In this document: positions 46,039-54,764 of the stretch, one piece after another
Layout of the letters: each line of letters opens with the position of its first letter
Position numbering within the stretch: the stretch's first letter is position 1
Source: Neobacillus niacini
Lineage (GTDB): Bacteria; Bacillota; Bacilli; Bacillales; Cytobacillaceae
Reading direction: 5' to 3'
Assembly: GCF_000759675.1 (NCBI RefSeq)
Contig: NZ_BAWM01000026.1
Coordinates: 1-64,000 of the forward strand
DNA length: 64,000 nt
Made by a program: the position numbers and the translations under genes
Notes under the pieces: generated by a model
Database searches by the model: none
What the model was told of the DNA's origin: nothing
Seen by the model: only the letters and a program-made list of their open reading frames with translations

Positions 46039-47097
46039 CTAATTTCCAGAAAACTTAACACAAACCGGGTGTGGTACCTTTATATCAGATTGTAAAAGAG
46101 TTAATTTTCCGGTATTTTCATCTCTTGCAAATAGAACTAAGTTACTGGATTCTTGATTGGAAGCAACAATATATCTACCAGAAGGTTCTATTTCAAAATC
46201 CCTTGGCCAATCTCCCTCTGTAGATGTATATTCTAAGAAATGGAGGCCGCCTGTTTCTTCATTGACGGAAAAAACAGCAATGCTATTGTGACCACGGTTT
46301 CCTGCATAAACAAAGCGTCCGTCGTTAGAGATATGAATCGCACTTCCTTGATTATTTTCTTTAAAATCTTCAGGTAAAGTAGAAATATATTGTTCTTCTA
46401 TAAATTTGCCACTTTCTGGATGATAACTCAGAACAATTACTTCGGAACTAAATTCGGTCATGATATATGCAATTTTTCCATGAGGATGGAAAGTAAGGTG
46501 CCGAGGTCCGCTGCCAGCTTTTAACGGAAGAAGCTGTACTTTAGCAAGTTTTCCTTCCTCACTTACTTCATAGGTTGTAAGAGAATCTGTTCCTAAATCA
46601 ACAGCCACAAGGTATTTTTCATCTGGTGTCAATCCAGCATAGTGCAAATGCGGTTTTTCCTGTCTCGGATCAGGTCCAGAACCTTCATGCTGAATAATAG
46701 AGGATGCAGGCTGTATCGAGCCTTCTTCTGGGTTAATTAAATAGGATTCCACAGTTCCTTTATGATAATTTGCGCTAAAAACATACCGCATCATACTATC
46801 AACACTCACATGACAGGGAGGAGACCCCTCTGATAATTGATTATTGATAGGGGTAAGTTCTCCGTTGTCAGTAATAGAGTAGGCAGAAAGTCCGCCAAAG
46901 TTTCCCTCCTTGGCCACTGAGTATAAATATTTTTTATCATTGGATAAAGTTAGGTAGGTTGGATTCTCAAGAGTTGCAACAGCCCTAATATCTGTTATTT
47001 TTCCTTCATCACTGTCTAAAGTGAATTTATAAATTCCTTTACTTTCTCCTTTTGTGTATGTACCAATATAACCTAGCTGTAAATTAGATGATGTCAT
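46039..47097 (-). CDS. lactonase family beta-propeller protein (6-phosphogluconolactonase-like)
   Basis: 352-residue seven-bladed propeller of the YkgB/Pgl lactonase family. Recognisable segments are GYIGTYTKGESKGIYKF, HYAGLTPDEKYLVAVDLG, GPRHLTFHPHGKIAYIMTE and FVYAGNRGHNSIAVF. Family members hydrolyse 6-phosphogluconolactone or related lactones, but many are uncharacterised. First gene of a likely two-gene unit with the DUF421 protein. Confidence 0.87.
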   Translation of the reverse strand: MTSSNLQLGYIGTYTKGESKGIYKFTLDSDEGKITDIRAVATLENPTYLTLSNDKKYLYSVAKEGNFGGLSAYSITDNGELTPINNQLSEGSPPCHVSVDSMMRYVFSANYHKGTVESYLINPEEGSIQPASSIIQHEGSGPDPRQEKPHLHYAGLTPDEKYLVAVDLGTDSLTTYEVSEEGKLAKVQLLPLKAGSGPRHLTFHPHGKIAYIMTEFSSEVIVLSYHPESGKFIEEQYISTLPEDFKENNQGSAIHISNDGRFVYAGNRGHNSIAVFSVNEETGGLHFLEYTSTEGDWPRDFEIEPSGRYIVASNQESSNLVLFARDENTGKLTLLQSDIKVPHPVCVKFSGN

Positions 47098-47251
47098 GTT
47101 AAAAACTCCTTACAAATTATTATTCCTTTATTTTAACCTTAGCAAAGGACTTCAGTCTAATAACTGGAATTTTTATTTAACCCGCTATATAGTTAATAAC
47201 ATAAAGTAATTATTTAATAGATAAAAAATTACATAAATAAGGAGTTCAATT

Positions 47252-47965
47252 ATGGCACAAAAGAAAAAGAAAGTTAACAAACCAACAAAATCCTCATCAT
47301 CAAAATTTGTTTTTTGGATTATTGGATTGATCGCAATAGCTATTATTGGATTTATCTTTTTAGCCAATAACCAAAAATCAAATGATACGGCTAACGAAGA
47401 GATCGATTATGCAAACCAGCCCTTTCTAGGTGAAGAATCTGCACCAGTTTCAATTGTAGAATTTGGTGATTACAAATGCCCGAATTGTAAAAACTTTACA
47501 GACGATGTTGTGCCGCTAGTAGTAAAAGAATTTGTTGATACTGGAAAAGCTAAATTCTATTATTTCCATTATCCGTTTATTAATGTTGATTCAGAGCGGA
47601 CAGCTAAATTTTCAGAAGCAGTTTATCATGAGTTAGGGAACGAAAAATTTTGGGAGTTTCATGAACTTATTTTCGAAAAGCAGCCGGAAGATACACGATA
47701 TGAAACCATCGATGTTTTTACCGAAGAATTTTTAACTGAAACACTGCAAGAAATAGCTAGTGATGAAGAGGTTAAGAAGGTAGCTGCCTATTTTGATACG
47801 AAGGAGCCAGAGGCAGCTTGGAAAAGTGATGAGGCAATTGGTGGAAAATTAGGAGTTAGTGGAACACCAACCGTTTTTGTTAATGGTAAGAGATTTGATG
47901 GAAAAACTATGGACGATTTAAATGAATTAGTGGAGGAAGCGGCAAAGGAGAAAGGTAATGAATAA
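47252..47965 (+). CDS. bdbD: membrane-anchored thiol-disulfide oxidoreductase (BdbD/DsbA-like)
   Basis: 237-residue extracytoplasmic thioredoxin-fold oxidase. Basic N-terminus, one membrane anchor (FVFWIIGLIAIAIIGFIFLA), then the active site CPNC in YKCPNCKNF and the cis-Pro loop GVSGTPTVFVNG. It oxidises cysteines of exported proteins. Overlaps bdbC by 8 bases, the usual pair in Bacillus, where BdbC re-oxidises BdbD. Confidence 0.93.
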   Translation: MAQKKKKVNKPTKSSSSKFVFWIIGLIAIAIIGFIFLANNQKSNDTANEEIDYANQPFLGEESAPVSIVEFGDYKCPNCKNFTDDVVPLVVKEFVDTGKAKFYYFHYPFINVDSERTAKFSEAVYHELGNEKFWEFHELIFEKQPEDTRYETIDVFTEEFLTETLQEIASDEEVKKVAAYFDTKEPEAAWKSDEAIGGKLGVSGTPTVFVNGKRFDGKTMDDLNELVEEAAKEKGNE

Positions 47966-48377
47966 ACCTTTACTGCTTGCATGGGTTGCAGCCCTTATTG
48001 CAACCATTGGGAGTTTGTATTTCAGTGAAGTTCTCCTCTACATTCCTTGTACCTTATGTTGGTATCAGAGAATCTTTATGTATCCATTAGCGGTCATACT
48101 GGGAATCGCCTTTTACCGAAATGATAATGGAATTGTAAAATACACAATACCATTGTCCATCATCGGGATGCTCATTTCAGGCTACCATACGGCTCTGCAA
48201 AAGATTCCTTACTTGCAGCAATTTGAAATGTGTAAAAGTGGTGTTCCTTGCTCAAAAGATTATATTAATTGGCTTGGATTTATCACCATTCCAATATTGG
48301 CGTTTACCGCCTTTACGATTATTACCGTCTGCTTAGTATTTATTGCACGCAGTCAAAAGGGAGAAGAGGCTATTTAA
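47958..48377 (+). CDS. bdbC: disulfide bond formation protein BdbC (DsbB-like)
   Basis: 139-residue four-helix membrane protein with two cysteine pairs: CTLCWYQ after helix 1 and CKSGVPC in the second outer loop, both needed to pass electrons from BdbD to quinone. The length is standard for BdbC. Coupled to bdbD; a terminator starts inside its last codons. Confidence 0.93.
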   Translation: MNKPLLLAWVAALIATIGSLYFSEVLLYIPCTLCWYQRIFMYPLAVILGIAFYRNDNGIVKYTIPLSIIGMLISGYHTALQKIPYLQQFEMCKSGVPCSKDYINWLGFITIPILAFTAFTIITVCLVFIARSQKGEEAI

Positions 48378-48393
48378 TAGTCTCTTCTTTTTT
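48362..48393 (+). terminator. terminator of bdbDC
   Basis: AGAAGAGGCTATT pairs with AATAGTCTCTTCT (one G-T) and runs into six T residues; it overlaps the bdbC stop. Confidence 0.85.
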
Positions 48394-48412
48394 GTGTTCA
48401 CAATAGAAATAG

Positions 48413-48432
48413 GACTCAGCGGCTGCTGAGTC
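48413..48432 (-). terminator. terminator of dps
   Basis: GACTCAGC hairpin with GCTGAGTC just beyond the dps stop codon on the minus strand, with a modest T-rich tail. Confidence 0.6.
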
Positions 48433-48450
48433 TTATTCAATCCTAGCGGG

Positions 48451-48897
48451 TTAGATAGATTTTCCAAGAAAAGCTGTTAACATCCATACATGTTTTTCTA
48501 AACCAGAATGAATGGCAAGGAGCATATCACCTGTGGTTTCATCATCCTTTTCTCCAGCAAAGCTCATACCTTCTTTTAATTCTCCAATGATAATGGAGAA
48601 ATCATTAATAATGGTTTGAACCATTTCTTCAGCTGATTCGTTACCATTTGCTTCTATAATAGTTGAAATTTCAAGACATTCTTTCATCGTTGCTACTGGA
48701 TTTCCTCCAATTGCTAGTAATCGTTCTGCTAACTCATCTACATGCAGTCCTGCCTCGTTATAGAATTCTTCAAATTTTGCGTGTAAGGTAAAAAATTGAC
48801 CACCCTTCACATACCAGTGATAGTTATGTAACTTGATATACAATACAGACCAGTTTGCGATTTGTTTGTTAAGTACGCTGACTAACTGATTTTCCAT
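48451..48897 (-). CDS. dps: Dps family DNA-protection / ferritin-like protein
   Basis: 148-residue four-helix protein that forms dodecamers, oxidises and stores iron and protects DNA under stress. The ferroxidase ligands are in [38 protein letters not shown] 8 bases before the ATG at 48897 fixes the start, since an upstream ATG falls within the ribosome site. Monocistronic. MrgA-type Dps is usually PerR-controlled, but I see no convincing PerR box. Confidence 0.92.
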   Translation of the reverse strand: MENQLVSVLNKQIANWSVLYIKLHNYHWYVKGGQFFTLHAKFEEFYNEAGLHVDELAERLLAIGGNPVATMKECLEISTIIEANGNESAEEMVQTIINDFSIIIGELKEGMSFAGEKDDETTGDMLLAIHSGLEKHVWMLTAFLGKSI

Positions 48898-49257
48898 TGA
48901 TGGAACCTCCATTATTTTGTCTTCTATTATATTATTACCAAAGTTTCAGGTAGAATCCTGTACAAAATCGAGGGATATTTTGTCAATTTGGTGAAGATTT
49001 GCTTTGTTACAATGGTATTTTATGAAATGAGCATGAAATAGAATGTAATAAATTAACCTTAATTATCCACTAGTGGAATTAAAGAGGGAATGAAAAGGAA
49101 TTGGGATATAATTCTATATGATAGATAAAAGCTTTCATAGCAGGAGCCATTTATATTATTCTTACACTGGTTTTTTTTGGTTAATGAATTAGAATGTTAC
49201 AACTGATAGCCTTATTAGTAGAGAAACAAATACGAGACTACTAGGAGGCTACAAAAC
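48898..49257. other. 360-bp divergent intergenic region, little recognisable
   Basis: AT-rich DNA between dps and the LysM hydrolase gene. It holds the two ribosome sites (GGAGG for dps, AGGAGG for the hydrolase) and a TATAAT-like sequence near 49112 without a matching -35. I see no RNA structure, operator or small gene. Confidence 0.5.
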
Positions 49258-49857
49258 ATGAAAAAACTAAAAAAACTTGTTATTGCAACGGGATTGATTT
49301 TTTCAATGTCAGCATTTACGGGTGTAACTAAGTCAGAAGCAGCTTCTACGCATAAAGTTCAATACGGAGAAACATATTGGAAAATCGCAACAAAGTATGG
49401 TGTACCAGTTACTAACTTAATGAAAGCAAACAATGCAACTAGTTCTCTACTATATACTGGCTCAAGTCTAGTAATCCCGAATGCTACTATTTCGGCAGCG
49501 GATAAAGACTTAATGGCGCGCCTTGTTCGTGCAGAGGCAGTAGGTGAACCATATGCAGGAAAGGTTGCCGTTGCAACTGTTATCTTAAACCGTGTAGCAA
49601 GTCCTGATTTTCCTAACTCAGTAAGGGAAGTTATTTACCAAATTTCTAATGGACATTATGCATTCACGCCAGTCCAAAACGGTCAGATTAATCAACCAGC
49701 TGATTCCGCTTCCAAACAAGCTGTGAACGAAGCACTTGCTTTCCAAGGGCAAGGAAATGGCTCTTTATTTTTCTACAATCCAAATACAGCAGTAAGCCAG
49801 TGGATCTTTTCACGTGAAACAACGGTAACAATCGGAAACCACCGTTTTGCAAAATAA
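49258..49857 (+). CDS. secreted LysM cell wall hydrolase (SleB/CwlJ-type domain)
   Basis: 199-residue exported hydrolase. Signal peptide 1-28 (KKLVIATGLIFSMSAFTGV, cleaved near SEA-AS), one LysM peptidoglycan-binding repeat about 32-75 (HKVQYGETYWKIATKYGV), then a Hydrolase_2 domain (LMARLVRAEAVGEPYAGKV, with the catalytic Glu, and AVATVILNRV). The domain is that of spore cortex-lytic SleB and CwlJ; this layout resembles YkvT. It acts on peptidoglycan, in vegetative growth or sporulation. Strong AGGAGG site; own terminator. Confidence 0.88.
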   Translation: MKKLKKLVIATGLIFSMSAFTGVTKSEAASTHKVQYGETYWKIATKYGVPVTNLMKANNATSSLLYTGSSLVIPNATISAADKDLMARLVRAEAVGEPYAGKVAVATVILNRVASPDFPNSVREVIYQISNGHYAFTPVQNGQINQPADSASKQAVNEALAFQGQGNGSLFFYNPNTAVSQWIFSRETTVTIGNHRFAK

Positions 49858-49894
49858 ACATTTCTAATAGCATTCCAATAAAAATATTCTTTAT

Positions 49895-49938
49895 AAAAAA
49901 AGCAGTGGACTCGTAAACATAGAGTACACTGCTTTTTT
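49895..49938. terminator. bidirectional terminator
   Basis: AAAAAAGCAGTG pairs with CACTGCTTTTTT across about 19 bases, between the convergent hydrolase and agmatinase genes. Confidence 0.82.
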
Positions 49939-49943
49939 AGGGC

Positions 49944-50873
49944 TTATTTTATTTTTAGTGCAACAAGGCTGGCAAAATCATGGATAATGGTAGCAGCGAG
50001 TAAGGATGTAATCTGGGTTGGGTCGTATGGAGGTAAAACCTCAACAAGGTCAAAGCCAATAAAATTAAAATCTGTTAGGGACCGAATGATTTGTAAGGAT
50101 TCAAAGCTATTTAACCCGCCAACCTCAAGCGTCCCTGTTCCGGGGGCACAGGATGGATCAACAAAATCGATATCAAAACTGAGAAAACATGGTGTTTCCC
50201 CAATTTTTTCTTTCATTTCTTTCACAACGTTTTCAAATCCACGATCCTTTAATTCAGGAGTTGTAATCACATGGTATCCTAAATCCCTGCTTGAATCGAT
50301 ATCCCCAGGATGATTTAGGGTTCCACGAATTCCAACTTGAAAAACCTTGTCGGGAATCAATAAATTTTCCTCGTATGCACGAATGAATGGTGAACCATGC
50401 CAATATTTTTCTTCATAATAAGTATCCCATGTATCTGTATGGGAATCAAAATGAATTAACGCAACAGGTCCGTGGATTTTGGCTGCGGCTCTGAGGTTTG
50501 CTAATGTAACAGAGTGGTCGCCGCCTAGTCCAATTGGGATTATCCTCTTCTCCATTAACTCCATCACTGCTTTTTCCATAACTTCATAACTTCGATGAAT
50601 ATTATGAGGAATAACCGAAACGTCACCAATATCAATCGCGTTACATGCATCAAATGGATATACCTTATGAATTGGATGGTAGGGAAATAACGTCATAGAT
50701 GCTTGACGAATCGCTTGTGGTGCAAAGCGTGCCCCTACGCGAAATGAGGCAGCTGTATCAAACGGCAGCCCTACAATGGCTAATTTAGCATTTTCCCTGC
50801 TCGAGGGTAACCTCATAAAGGTTCCTGTTGTACAAAACTCGGGTTTAACATCCGGTGTTAAAGGATAATGCAT
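49944..50873 (-). CDS. speB: agmatinase (ureohydrolase family)
   Basis: Mn-dependent hydrolysis of agmatine to putrescine and urea, 309 residues. All metal motifs are present: GGDHSV, HFDSHTDTWD and SFDIDFVDP. GGAGG 8 bases before the ATG at 50873 sets the start. A -24/-12 promoter (50911-50927) precedes it, and the divergent putrescine-type permease shares the control region. The neighbourhood suggests it feeds putrescine into the PatA/GabT route rather than serving polyamine synthesis. A guanidinobutyrase-like substrate remains possible. Confidence 0.88.
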   Translation of the reverse strand: MHYPLTPDVKPEFCTTGTFMRLPSSRENAKLAIVGLPFDTAASFRVGARFAPQAIRQASMTLFPYHPIHKVYPFDACNAIDIGDVSVIPHNIHRSYEVMEKAVMELMEKRIIPIGLGGDHSVTLANLRAAAKIHGPVALIHFDSHTDTWDTYYEEKYWHGSPFIRAYEENLLIPDKVFQVGIRGTLNHPGDIDSSRDLGYHVITTPELKDRGFENVVKEMKEKIGETPCFLSFDIDFVDPSCAPGTGTLEVGGLNSFESLQIIRSLTDFNFIGFDLVEVLPPYDPTQITSLLAATIIHDFASLVALKIK

Positions 50874-50910
50874 CTTCGATTCCTCCATTCTCTCTTTGTA
50901 ATAATTATAT

Positions 50911-50927
50911 TGCAATTTTTATGCCAT
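50911..50927 (-). promoter_or_regulatory. sigma-54 (-24/-12) promoter of agmatinase
   Basis: Minus strand ATGGCATAAAAATTGCA: GG and GC separated by exactly 10 bases, ending 38 bases before the start codon. One base off the TTGGCA consensus. Confidence 0.7.
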
Positions 50928-50986
50928 GATCAAATTCCTCATTGGTCCATTCCTTGGTGACAGGTGCTATTTAATATGGAATAATG

Positions 50987-51002
50987 TATGCGTAGATGAA
51001 TA
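50987..51002. promoter_or_regulatory. putative activator site (shared by speB and permease)
   Basis: TATGCG-TAGA-TGAATA, a variant of the inverted repeat TATGCA-N4-TGAATA also found at 52632 and 56964. It lies 60 bp from the agmatinase promoter and 96 bp from the permease promoter, suitable for an enhancer serving both. Confidence 0.55.
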
Positions 51003-51097
51003 ATTCTAAAAATTCTAAACCTTATGTCGTTTATCCTTTATAATCATTTATTTTAAAAAAACAGATAAACACAGCGTTATTTTAATGAAAATAAACT

Positions 51098-51114
51098 TTG
51101 GCATAGAAATTGCA
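51098..51114 (+). promoter_or_regulatory. sigma-54 promoter of the putrescine-type permease
   Basis: TTGGCATAGAAATTGCA with GG and GC 10 bases apart, 110 bases upstream of the GTG start. Matches the TTGGCAYNNNNNTTGC consensus. Confidence 0.8.
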
Positions 51115-51188
51115 TAATTACATAGTGAAATTAGAAATAAGTGAAGGAGGAATAAAAAATTTTAAAAAGACAAAGGGGTAACTTTGAA

Positions 51189-51203
51189 ATGAAAACGCTT
51201 TAA
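51189..51203 (+). promoter_or_regulatory. probable cre site (CcpA operator)
   Basis: ATGAAAACGCTTTAA matches the cre consensus at 14 of 15 positions. It lies between the sigma-54 promoter and the permease start codon, where bound CcpA would block elongation. Confidence 0.55.
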
Positions 51204-51223
51204 TAGAAGGGGAGGAATGATAT

Positions 51224-52570
51224 GTGGAAAATGGCGTAAAGTTGAAAAGATCGTTAAAGTTATGGCAGGTTGTCATAATGGGTTTAGCTTATATGACTCC
51301 TATGGTAGTTTTTGATACATTTGGAATTGTTTCTGGTGTATCAAATGGGCATGTACCTGCTGCTTATATTATTGCCTTGATTGGCATGCTTTTCACTGCG
51401 GTTAGCTACGGGAAGCTGGTACGGGTTTTTCCTCAGGCTGGGTCAGCCTATACCTATACCCAAAAAGCGATAAACCGGCATCTCGGTTTTCTTGTTGGCT
51501 GGTCATCTTTACTTGATTATTTATTTTTGCCAATGGTAAATGCGTTGTTAACCAAACTTTACTTAAATGCTTTGTTTCCGTCCGTTCCAGATTTTATTTG
51601 GGTATTATTATTTGTTGGAATTGTAACCTTCCTTAATTTACGAAGCGTCAATGTTCTGGCAAATTTCAATACACTTTTTGTTCTTGTGCAAATATTAATC
51701 ATGGTTGTTTTCATAATCCTAGTTATTAAAGGGCTTAATGCAGGAGAAGGAACAGGAACTGTTTTTAGCATGCAGCCGTTTTTTGTTGAGGGTATGAACA
51801 TTCCAATCCTGATAACAGGAGCGACAATACTCTGCTTTTCATTCCTGGGCTTTGATGCTGTTACGACATTATCGGAAGAAACGCCAAATCCAGAAAAAAC
51901 AATCCCAAAAGCAATTCTCCTTACAGCTTTATGGGGAGGGGTAATCTTTATCACTACCTCATTTTTTATACAATCATTTTTCCCAGATAATTCGAGGTTC
52001 ATTGATTCAGAGGCAGCTTTACCTGAAATTGCCCTTTATGTTGGTGGGAAGCTGTTTCAGTCGATATTCTTATGTACAACCTTTGTGAATACACTTGCAT
52101 CAGGACTTGCTTCTCACGCAAGTGTTTCCCGTCTCTTGTATGTTATGGGGCGCGATAAAGTATTCCCGGAAAAATGGTTTGGATACGTCCATCCAAAATG
52201 GAGAACACCTGCGATAAATGTTTTAATCGTCGGAGTGATTTCATTATCAGCCTGGTTCTTTGATTTAGTAACAGCCACTTCACTTATTAATTTCGGAGCA
52301 TTAATGGCCTTTACGTTTGTTAATCTTTCGGTGATTAGTCATTTTGCTGTCCGTGAAAAAATGCACCGTACTCCAAAGGGATTTTTTGATTACGTTATTA
52401 TGCCGTTAATTGGAGCCGGATTAGTTGGAATCCTTTGGATCAATCTTGAGCTTAGTTCTTTAGTCATGGGTGCCGGCTGGTTCCTCATCGGACTTGCCTA
52501 CCTGGTGTTTATAACCAAAGCCTTCAAGGTAGCACCTCCTCAATATAAGGCAGAGGAAGCAGAAGTATAA
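51224..52570 (+). CDS. APC permease, putrescine importer (PuuP) type
   Basis: 448-residue, 12-helix transporter. The start [28 protein letters not shown] is characteristic of PuuP-like polyamine/amino acid permeases; [21 protein letters not shown] and [13 protein letters not shown] are further family marks. GTG start with GGGGAGG upstream (an overlapping ATG in another frame stops after five codons). Its sigma-54 promoter, cre site and agmatinase neighbour point to uptake of putrescine or agmatine. Another amino acid cannot be excluded. Confidence 0.82.
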   Translation: MENGVKLKRSLKLWQVVIMGLAYMTPMVVFDTFGIVSGVSNGHVPAAYIIALIGMLFTAVSYGKLVRVFPQAGSAYTYTQKAINRHLGFLVGWSSLLDYLFLPMVNALLTKLYLNALFPSVPDFIWVLLFVGIVTFLNLRSVNVLANFNTLFVLVQILIMVVFIILVIKGLNAGEGTGTVFSMQPFFVEGMNIPILITGATILCFSFLGFDAVTTLSEETPNPEKTIPKAILLTALWGGVIFITTSFFIQSFFPDNSRFIDSEAALPEIALYVGGKLFQSIFLCTTFVNTLASGLASHASVSRLLYVMGRDKVFPEKWFGYVHPKWRTPAINVLIVGVISLSAWFFDLVTATSLINFGALMAFTFVNLSVISHFAVREKMHRTPKGFFDYVIMPLIGAGLVGILWINLELSSLVMGAGWFLIGLAYLVFITKAFKVAPPQYKAEEAEV

Positions 52571-52578
52571 TTAGATGG

Positions 52579-52618
52579 AAAAATACGCATTCCACCTCTC
52601 AGGAATGCGTATTTTTTT
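52579..52618 (+). terminator. terminator after the permease
   Basis: 13-bp perfect stem AAATACGCATTCC with GGAATGCGTATTT, then T residues. Confidence 0.92.
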
Positions 52619-52631
52619 CATTTTTAAAATA

Positions 52632-52647
52632 TATGCAGATATGAATA
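52632..52647. promoter_or_regulatory. putative activator site upstream of glutamate dehydrogenase
   Basis: TATGCA-GATA-TGAATA, a near inverted repeat (TATGCA against TATTCA), about 82 bp upstream of the -24 element. Confidence 0.6.
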
Positions 52648-52728
52648 AATCAGTCATTTTTTCATAATATCCACTCTATTACGCTAGGAAAATTTTATTA
52701 AAGCGTTGGAAATGAGGTATTTCCTCAG

Positions 52729-52745
52729 TTGGCACGAAACTTGCT
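52729..52745 (+). promoter_or_regulatory. sigma-54 promoter of glutamate dehydrogenase operon
   Basis: TTGGCACGAAACTTGCT is a full consensus match (TTGGCACG-N4-TTGCW), GG and GC 10 bases apart, 37 bases before the start codon. Confidence 0.9.
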
Positions 52746-52781
52746 AATTAGATTAACAACAATAAAAAATGAGGTGTTATG

Positions 52782-54071
52782 ATGGCTATCGAATCTTTAG
52801 ATTTGAAAAGGAATGAAGGGTTAAAGGTAAAGGATAATTCACTTATTGAGTTTCAGGAAATTCTTAAGGAAGCGGTTGACATACTGAACTATCCTCCTCA
52901 GGTCTTTGAATTTTTAAAGAAGCCAATGAGATTTTTGGAAGTGAGTATTCCTATTCGCATGGATAATGGGCAAACAGAGATTTTCCAAGGATACCGTGCA
53001 CAGCATAATGATGCTGCAGGACCGACAAAGGGTGGTATCCGTTTCCATCCAGATGTTACACCTGAAGAAGTGAAAGCGTTGGCTGGCTGGATGAGTTTAA
53101 AATGCGGCATCACGGACATTCCTTATGGAGGGGCAAAAGGTGGGATTATTTGTGACCCGCGCAAAATGAGTTTAGATGAGTTAGAGCGATTAAGCAGGGG
53201 GTATGTAAGAGCAGTCAGCCAAATGGTCGGACCGACGAAAGATATTCCGGCCCCTGATATGTATACCAATTCGCAAATAATGGCATGGATGCTCGATGAA
53301 TATGACCATATTCGTGAATTTGATTCGCCAGGTTTTATTACCGGGAAACCCATCGCATTAGGGGGATCAAAGGGCAGGGAAACAGCTACCTCGAAAGGTG
53401 TTCTTTATACGCTTCAAATGGTATGTGAATTGAAGAAAATTCCTTTAACAAATTTGCGGGTTATTATTCAAGGCTTTGGAAATGTCGGCAGTTATCTGGC
53501 TCAGTATTTATATGATCTGGGGGCAAAGGTAATTGGAATAGGTGACGTACTCGGTGGTTTATACGACGAAAATGGCTTGGATATCCCCTATCTCCTAGAA
53601 AACAGAGACTCATTCGGTATCATAACCAATCGATTAAATAACAGTATCACAAATCAAGAATTGCTGGAAAAAGAATGTGATGTCCTGATTCCGGCTGCCA
53701 TTTCAGGCGTGATTAACAAACAAAATGCCAGCATGCTTAAATGCAATATTGTAATTGAAGCAGCTAATGGCCCTACAACCAAAGATGCGCTAAAAATTTT
53801 AGATGAACGCGAAATTCTTGTTGTGCCTGATATTCTTGCAAATTCCGGCGGTGTAATTGTTTCATATTTTGAGTGGTGTCAAAACAACCAAGGCTATTAT
53901 TGGACCGAGGAAACAGTGGATACTCGATTAAAAGAAAAAATAACAGACAGCTTTAAGAATGTGTATAACACCTCCAAAAAGTATGGAGTGAATATGAAAA
54001 TTGCTGCTTATATTGAGGGAATTAAAAAGCTGGCAGAAACCTCGAGGTTAAGAGGCTGGTTGAAATATTAA
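52782..54071 (+). CDS. NAD(P)-dependent glutamate dehydrogenase
   Basis: 429-residue Glu/Leu/Phe/Val dehydrogenase of the GudB/RocG size class. Signature PYGGAKGGI (catalytic Lys), FHPDVTPEEVKALAGWMSLK, and dinucleotide site VIIQGFGNVGS. It deaminates glutamate to 2-oxoglutarate and ammonium. In this regulon it would recycle the glutamate formed by PatA and GabT. Two ATGs in a row; the second is better spaced from GAGGTG. Controlled by the sigma-54 promoter at 52729, like rocG in Bacillus subtilis. Confidence 0.9.
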   Translation: MAIESLDLKRNEGLKVKDNSLIEFQEILKEAVDILNYPPQVFEFLKKPMRFLEVSIPIRMDNGQTEIFQGYRAQHNDAAGPTKGGIRFHPDVTPEEVKALAGWMSLKCGITDIPYGGAKGGIICDPRKMSLDELERLSRGYVRAVSQMVGPTKDIPAPDMYTNSQIMAWMLDEYDHIREFDSPGFITGKPIALGGSKGRETATSKGVLYTLQMVCELKKIPLTNLRVIIQGFGNVGSYLAQYLYDLGAKVIGIGDVLGGLYDENGLDIPYLLENRDSFGIITNRLNNSITNQELLEKECDVLIPAAISGVINKQNASMLKCNIVIEAANGPTTKDALKILDEREILVVPDILANSGGVIVSYFEWCQNNQGYYWTEETVDTRLKEKITDSFKNVYNTSKKYGVNMKIAAYIEGIKKLAETSRLRGWLKY

Positions 54072-54098
54072 AAATCCATGTAAAGGAGGAAGATGCAA

Positions 54099-54389
54099 AT
54101 GAAGCTTGATATTCTATCAGAACAAAAAGATCAGCAGCTCCTGCATTACTTTTGTCTCATTTCAAATAATCACCGCTACGATTTGACCATTGGTTACTCT
54201 AATCATTTTTATGGAAAAGCAATGGTCACTTCGATGCAAACAGGGAATATGGTTTTACTTTGCCATGAGGATACTTACGCTGCTCATTATTGGGCTGATC
54301 GATTAGGAATAGAAGAGGAGGACATTGCAGAGTTTCAAGAATTTTTTGGTCTTGTATTACAATCGGGGTCCTTTCAGGAACAATACTAG
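54099..54389 (+). CDS. DUF3055-like small cytosolic protein
   Basis: 96-residue protein. The stretch NHRYDLTIGYSNHFYGKAMV followed by GNMVLLCHEDT and an acidic tail resembles the DUF3055 family of Firmicutes as I remember it; function unknown. AAAGGAGG is 9 bases before the ATG at 54099 and only 3 before an earlier ATG. It follows the glutamate dehydrogenase by 27 bases with no terminator, so it belongs to the sigma-54-driven transcript. Confidence 0.6.
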   Translation: MKLDILSEQKDQQLLHYFCLISNNHRYDLTIGYSNHFYGKAMVTSMQTGNMVLLCHEDTYAAHYWADRLGIEEEDIAEFQEFFGLVLQSGSFQEQY

Positions 54390-54412
54390 CACAAATCTAG
54401 AGGAGTGAAACG

Positions 54413-54661
54413 ATGTATTTTGGAGTGGTACTTAGTCCGTGCTATGGGGTTGTTGAAAAAGTTTCAATCCAAAGTGAAACAAGGATTTATGAATGGGAAC
54501 CATTATTTCAAATTAAAACGGCTGAAGGCAAGGTTCAAATGATTCAAACGGGTTTAAGCGGTGAAGTAGAATCACTTGAAGTCCAGGAAGGGGATCACGT
54601 TATTCCTGGCATGGTCCTTGCCTTTATAAAAGAAGATTTATATGTAACGGGCAGTGATTAA
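54413..54661 (+). CDS. small biotinyl/lipoyl-domain-like protein
   Basis: 82-residue protein whose second half (GLSGEVESLEVQEGDHVIPG, then MVLAFIKED) has the hammerhead pattern of biotinyl/lipoyl carrier domains. The carrier lysine motif (MKM or DKA) is missing; TGLSGE stands at the expected turn, so it is probably not a cofactor carrier. Third gene of the glutamate dehydrogenase transcript, 23 bases downstream, with a GAGGAG-like site. Function unknown. Confidence 0.6.
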   Translation: MYFGVVLSPCYGVVEKVSIQSETRIYEWEPLFQIKTAEGKVQMIQTGLSGEVESLEVQEGDHVIPGMVLAFIKEDLYVTGSD

Positions 54662-54666
54662 ATGCT

Positions 54667-54705
54667 AGAAAAAAGAAGATGGACACAACATCTTCTTTTT
54701 TCTAT
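54667..54705 (+). terminator. terminator of the glutamate dehydrogenase operon
   Basis: 15-bp stem AGAAAAAAGAAGATG with CATCTTCTTTTTTCT followed by T residues. Confidence 0.9.
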
Positions 54706-54764
54706 TTTAAAAATTCTAAATAGAGTGATAGTATAAAAGTGATAAGAATAAGGGGGATGAAAAG

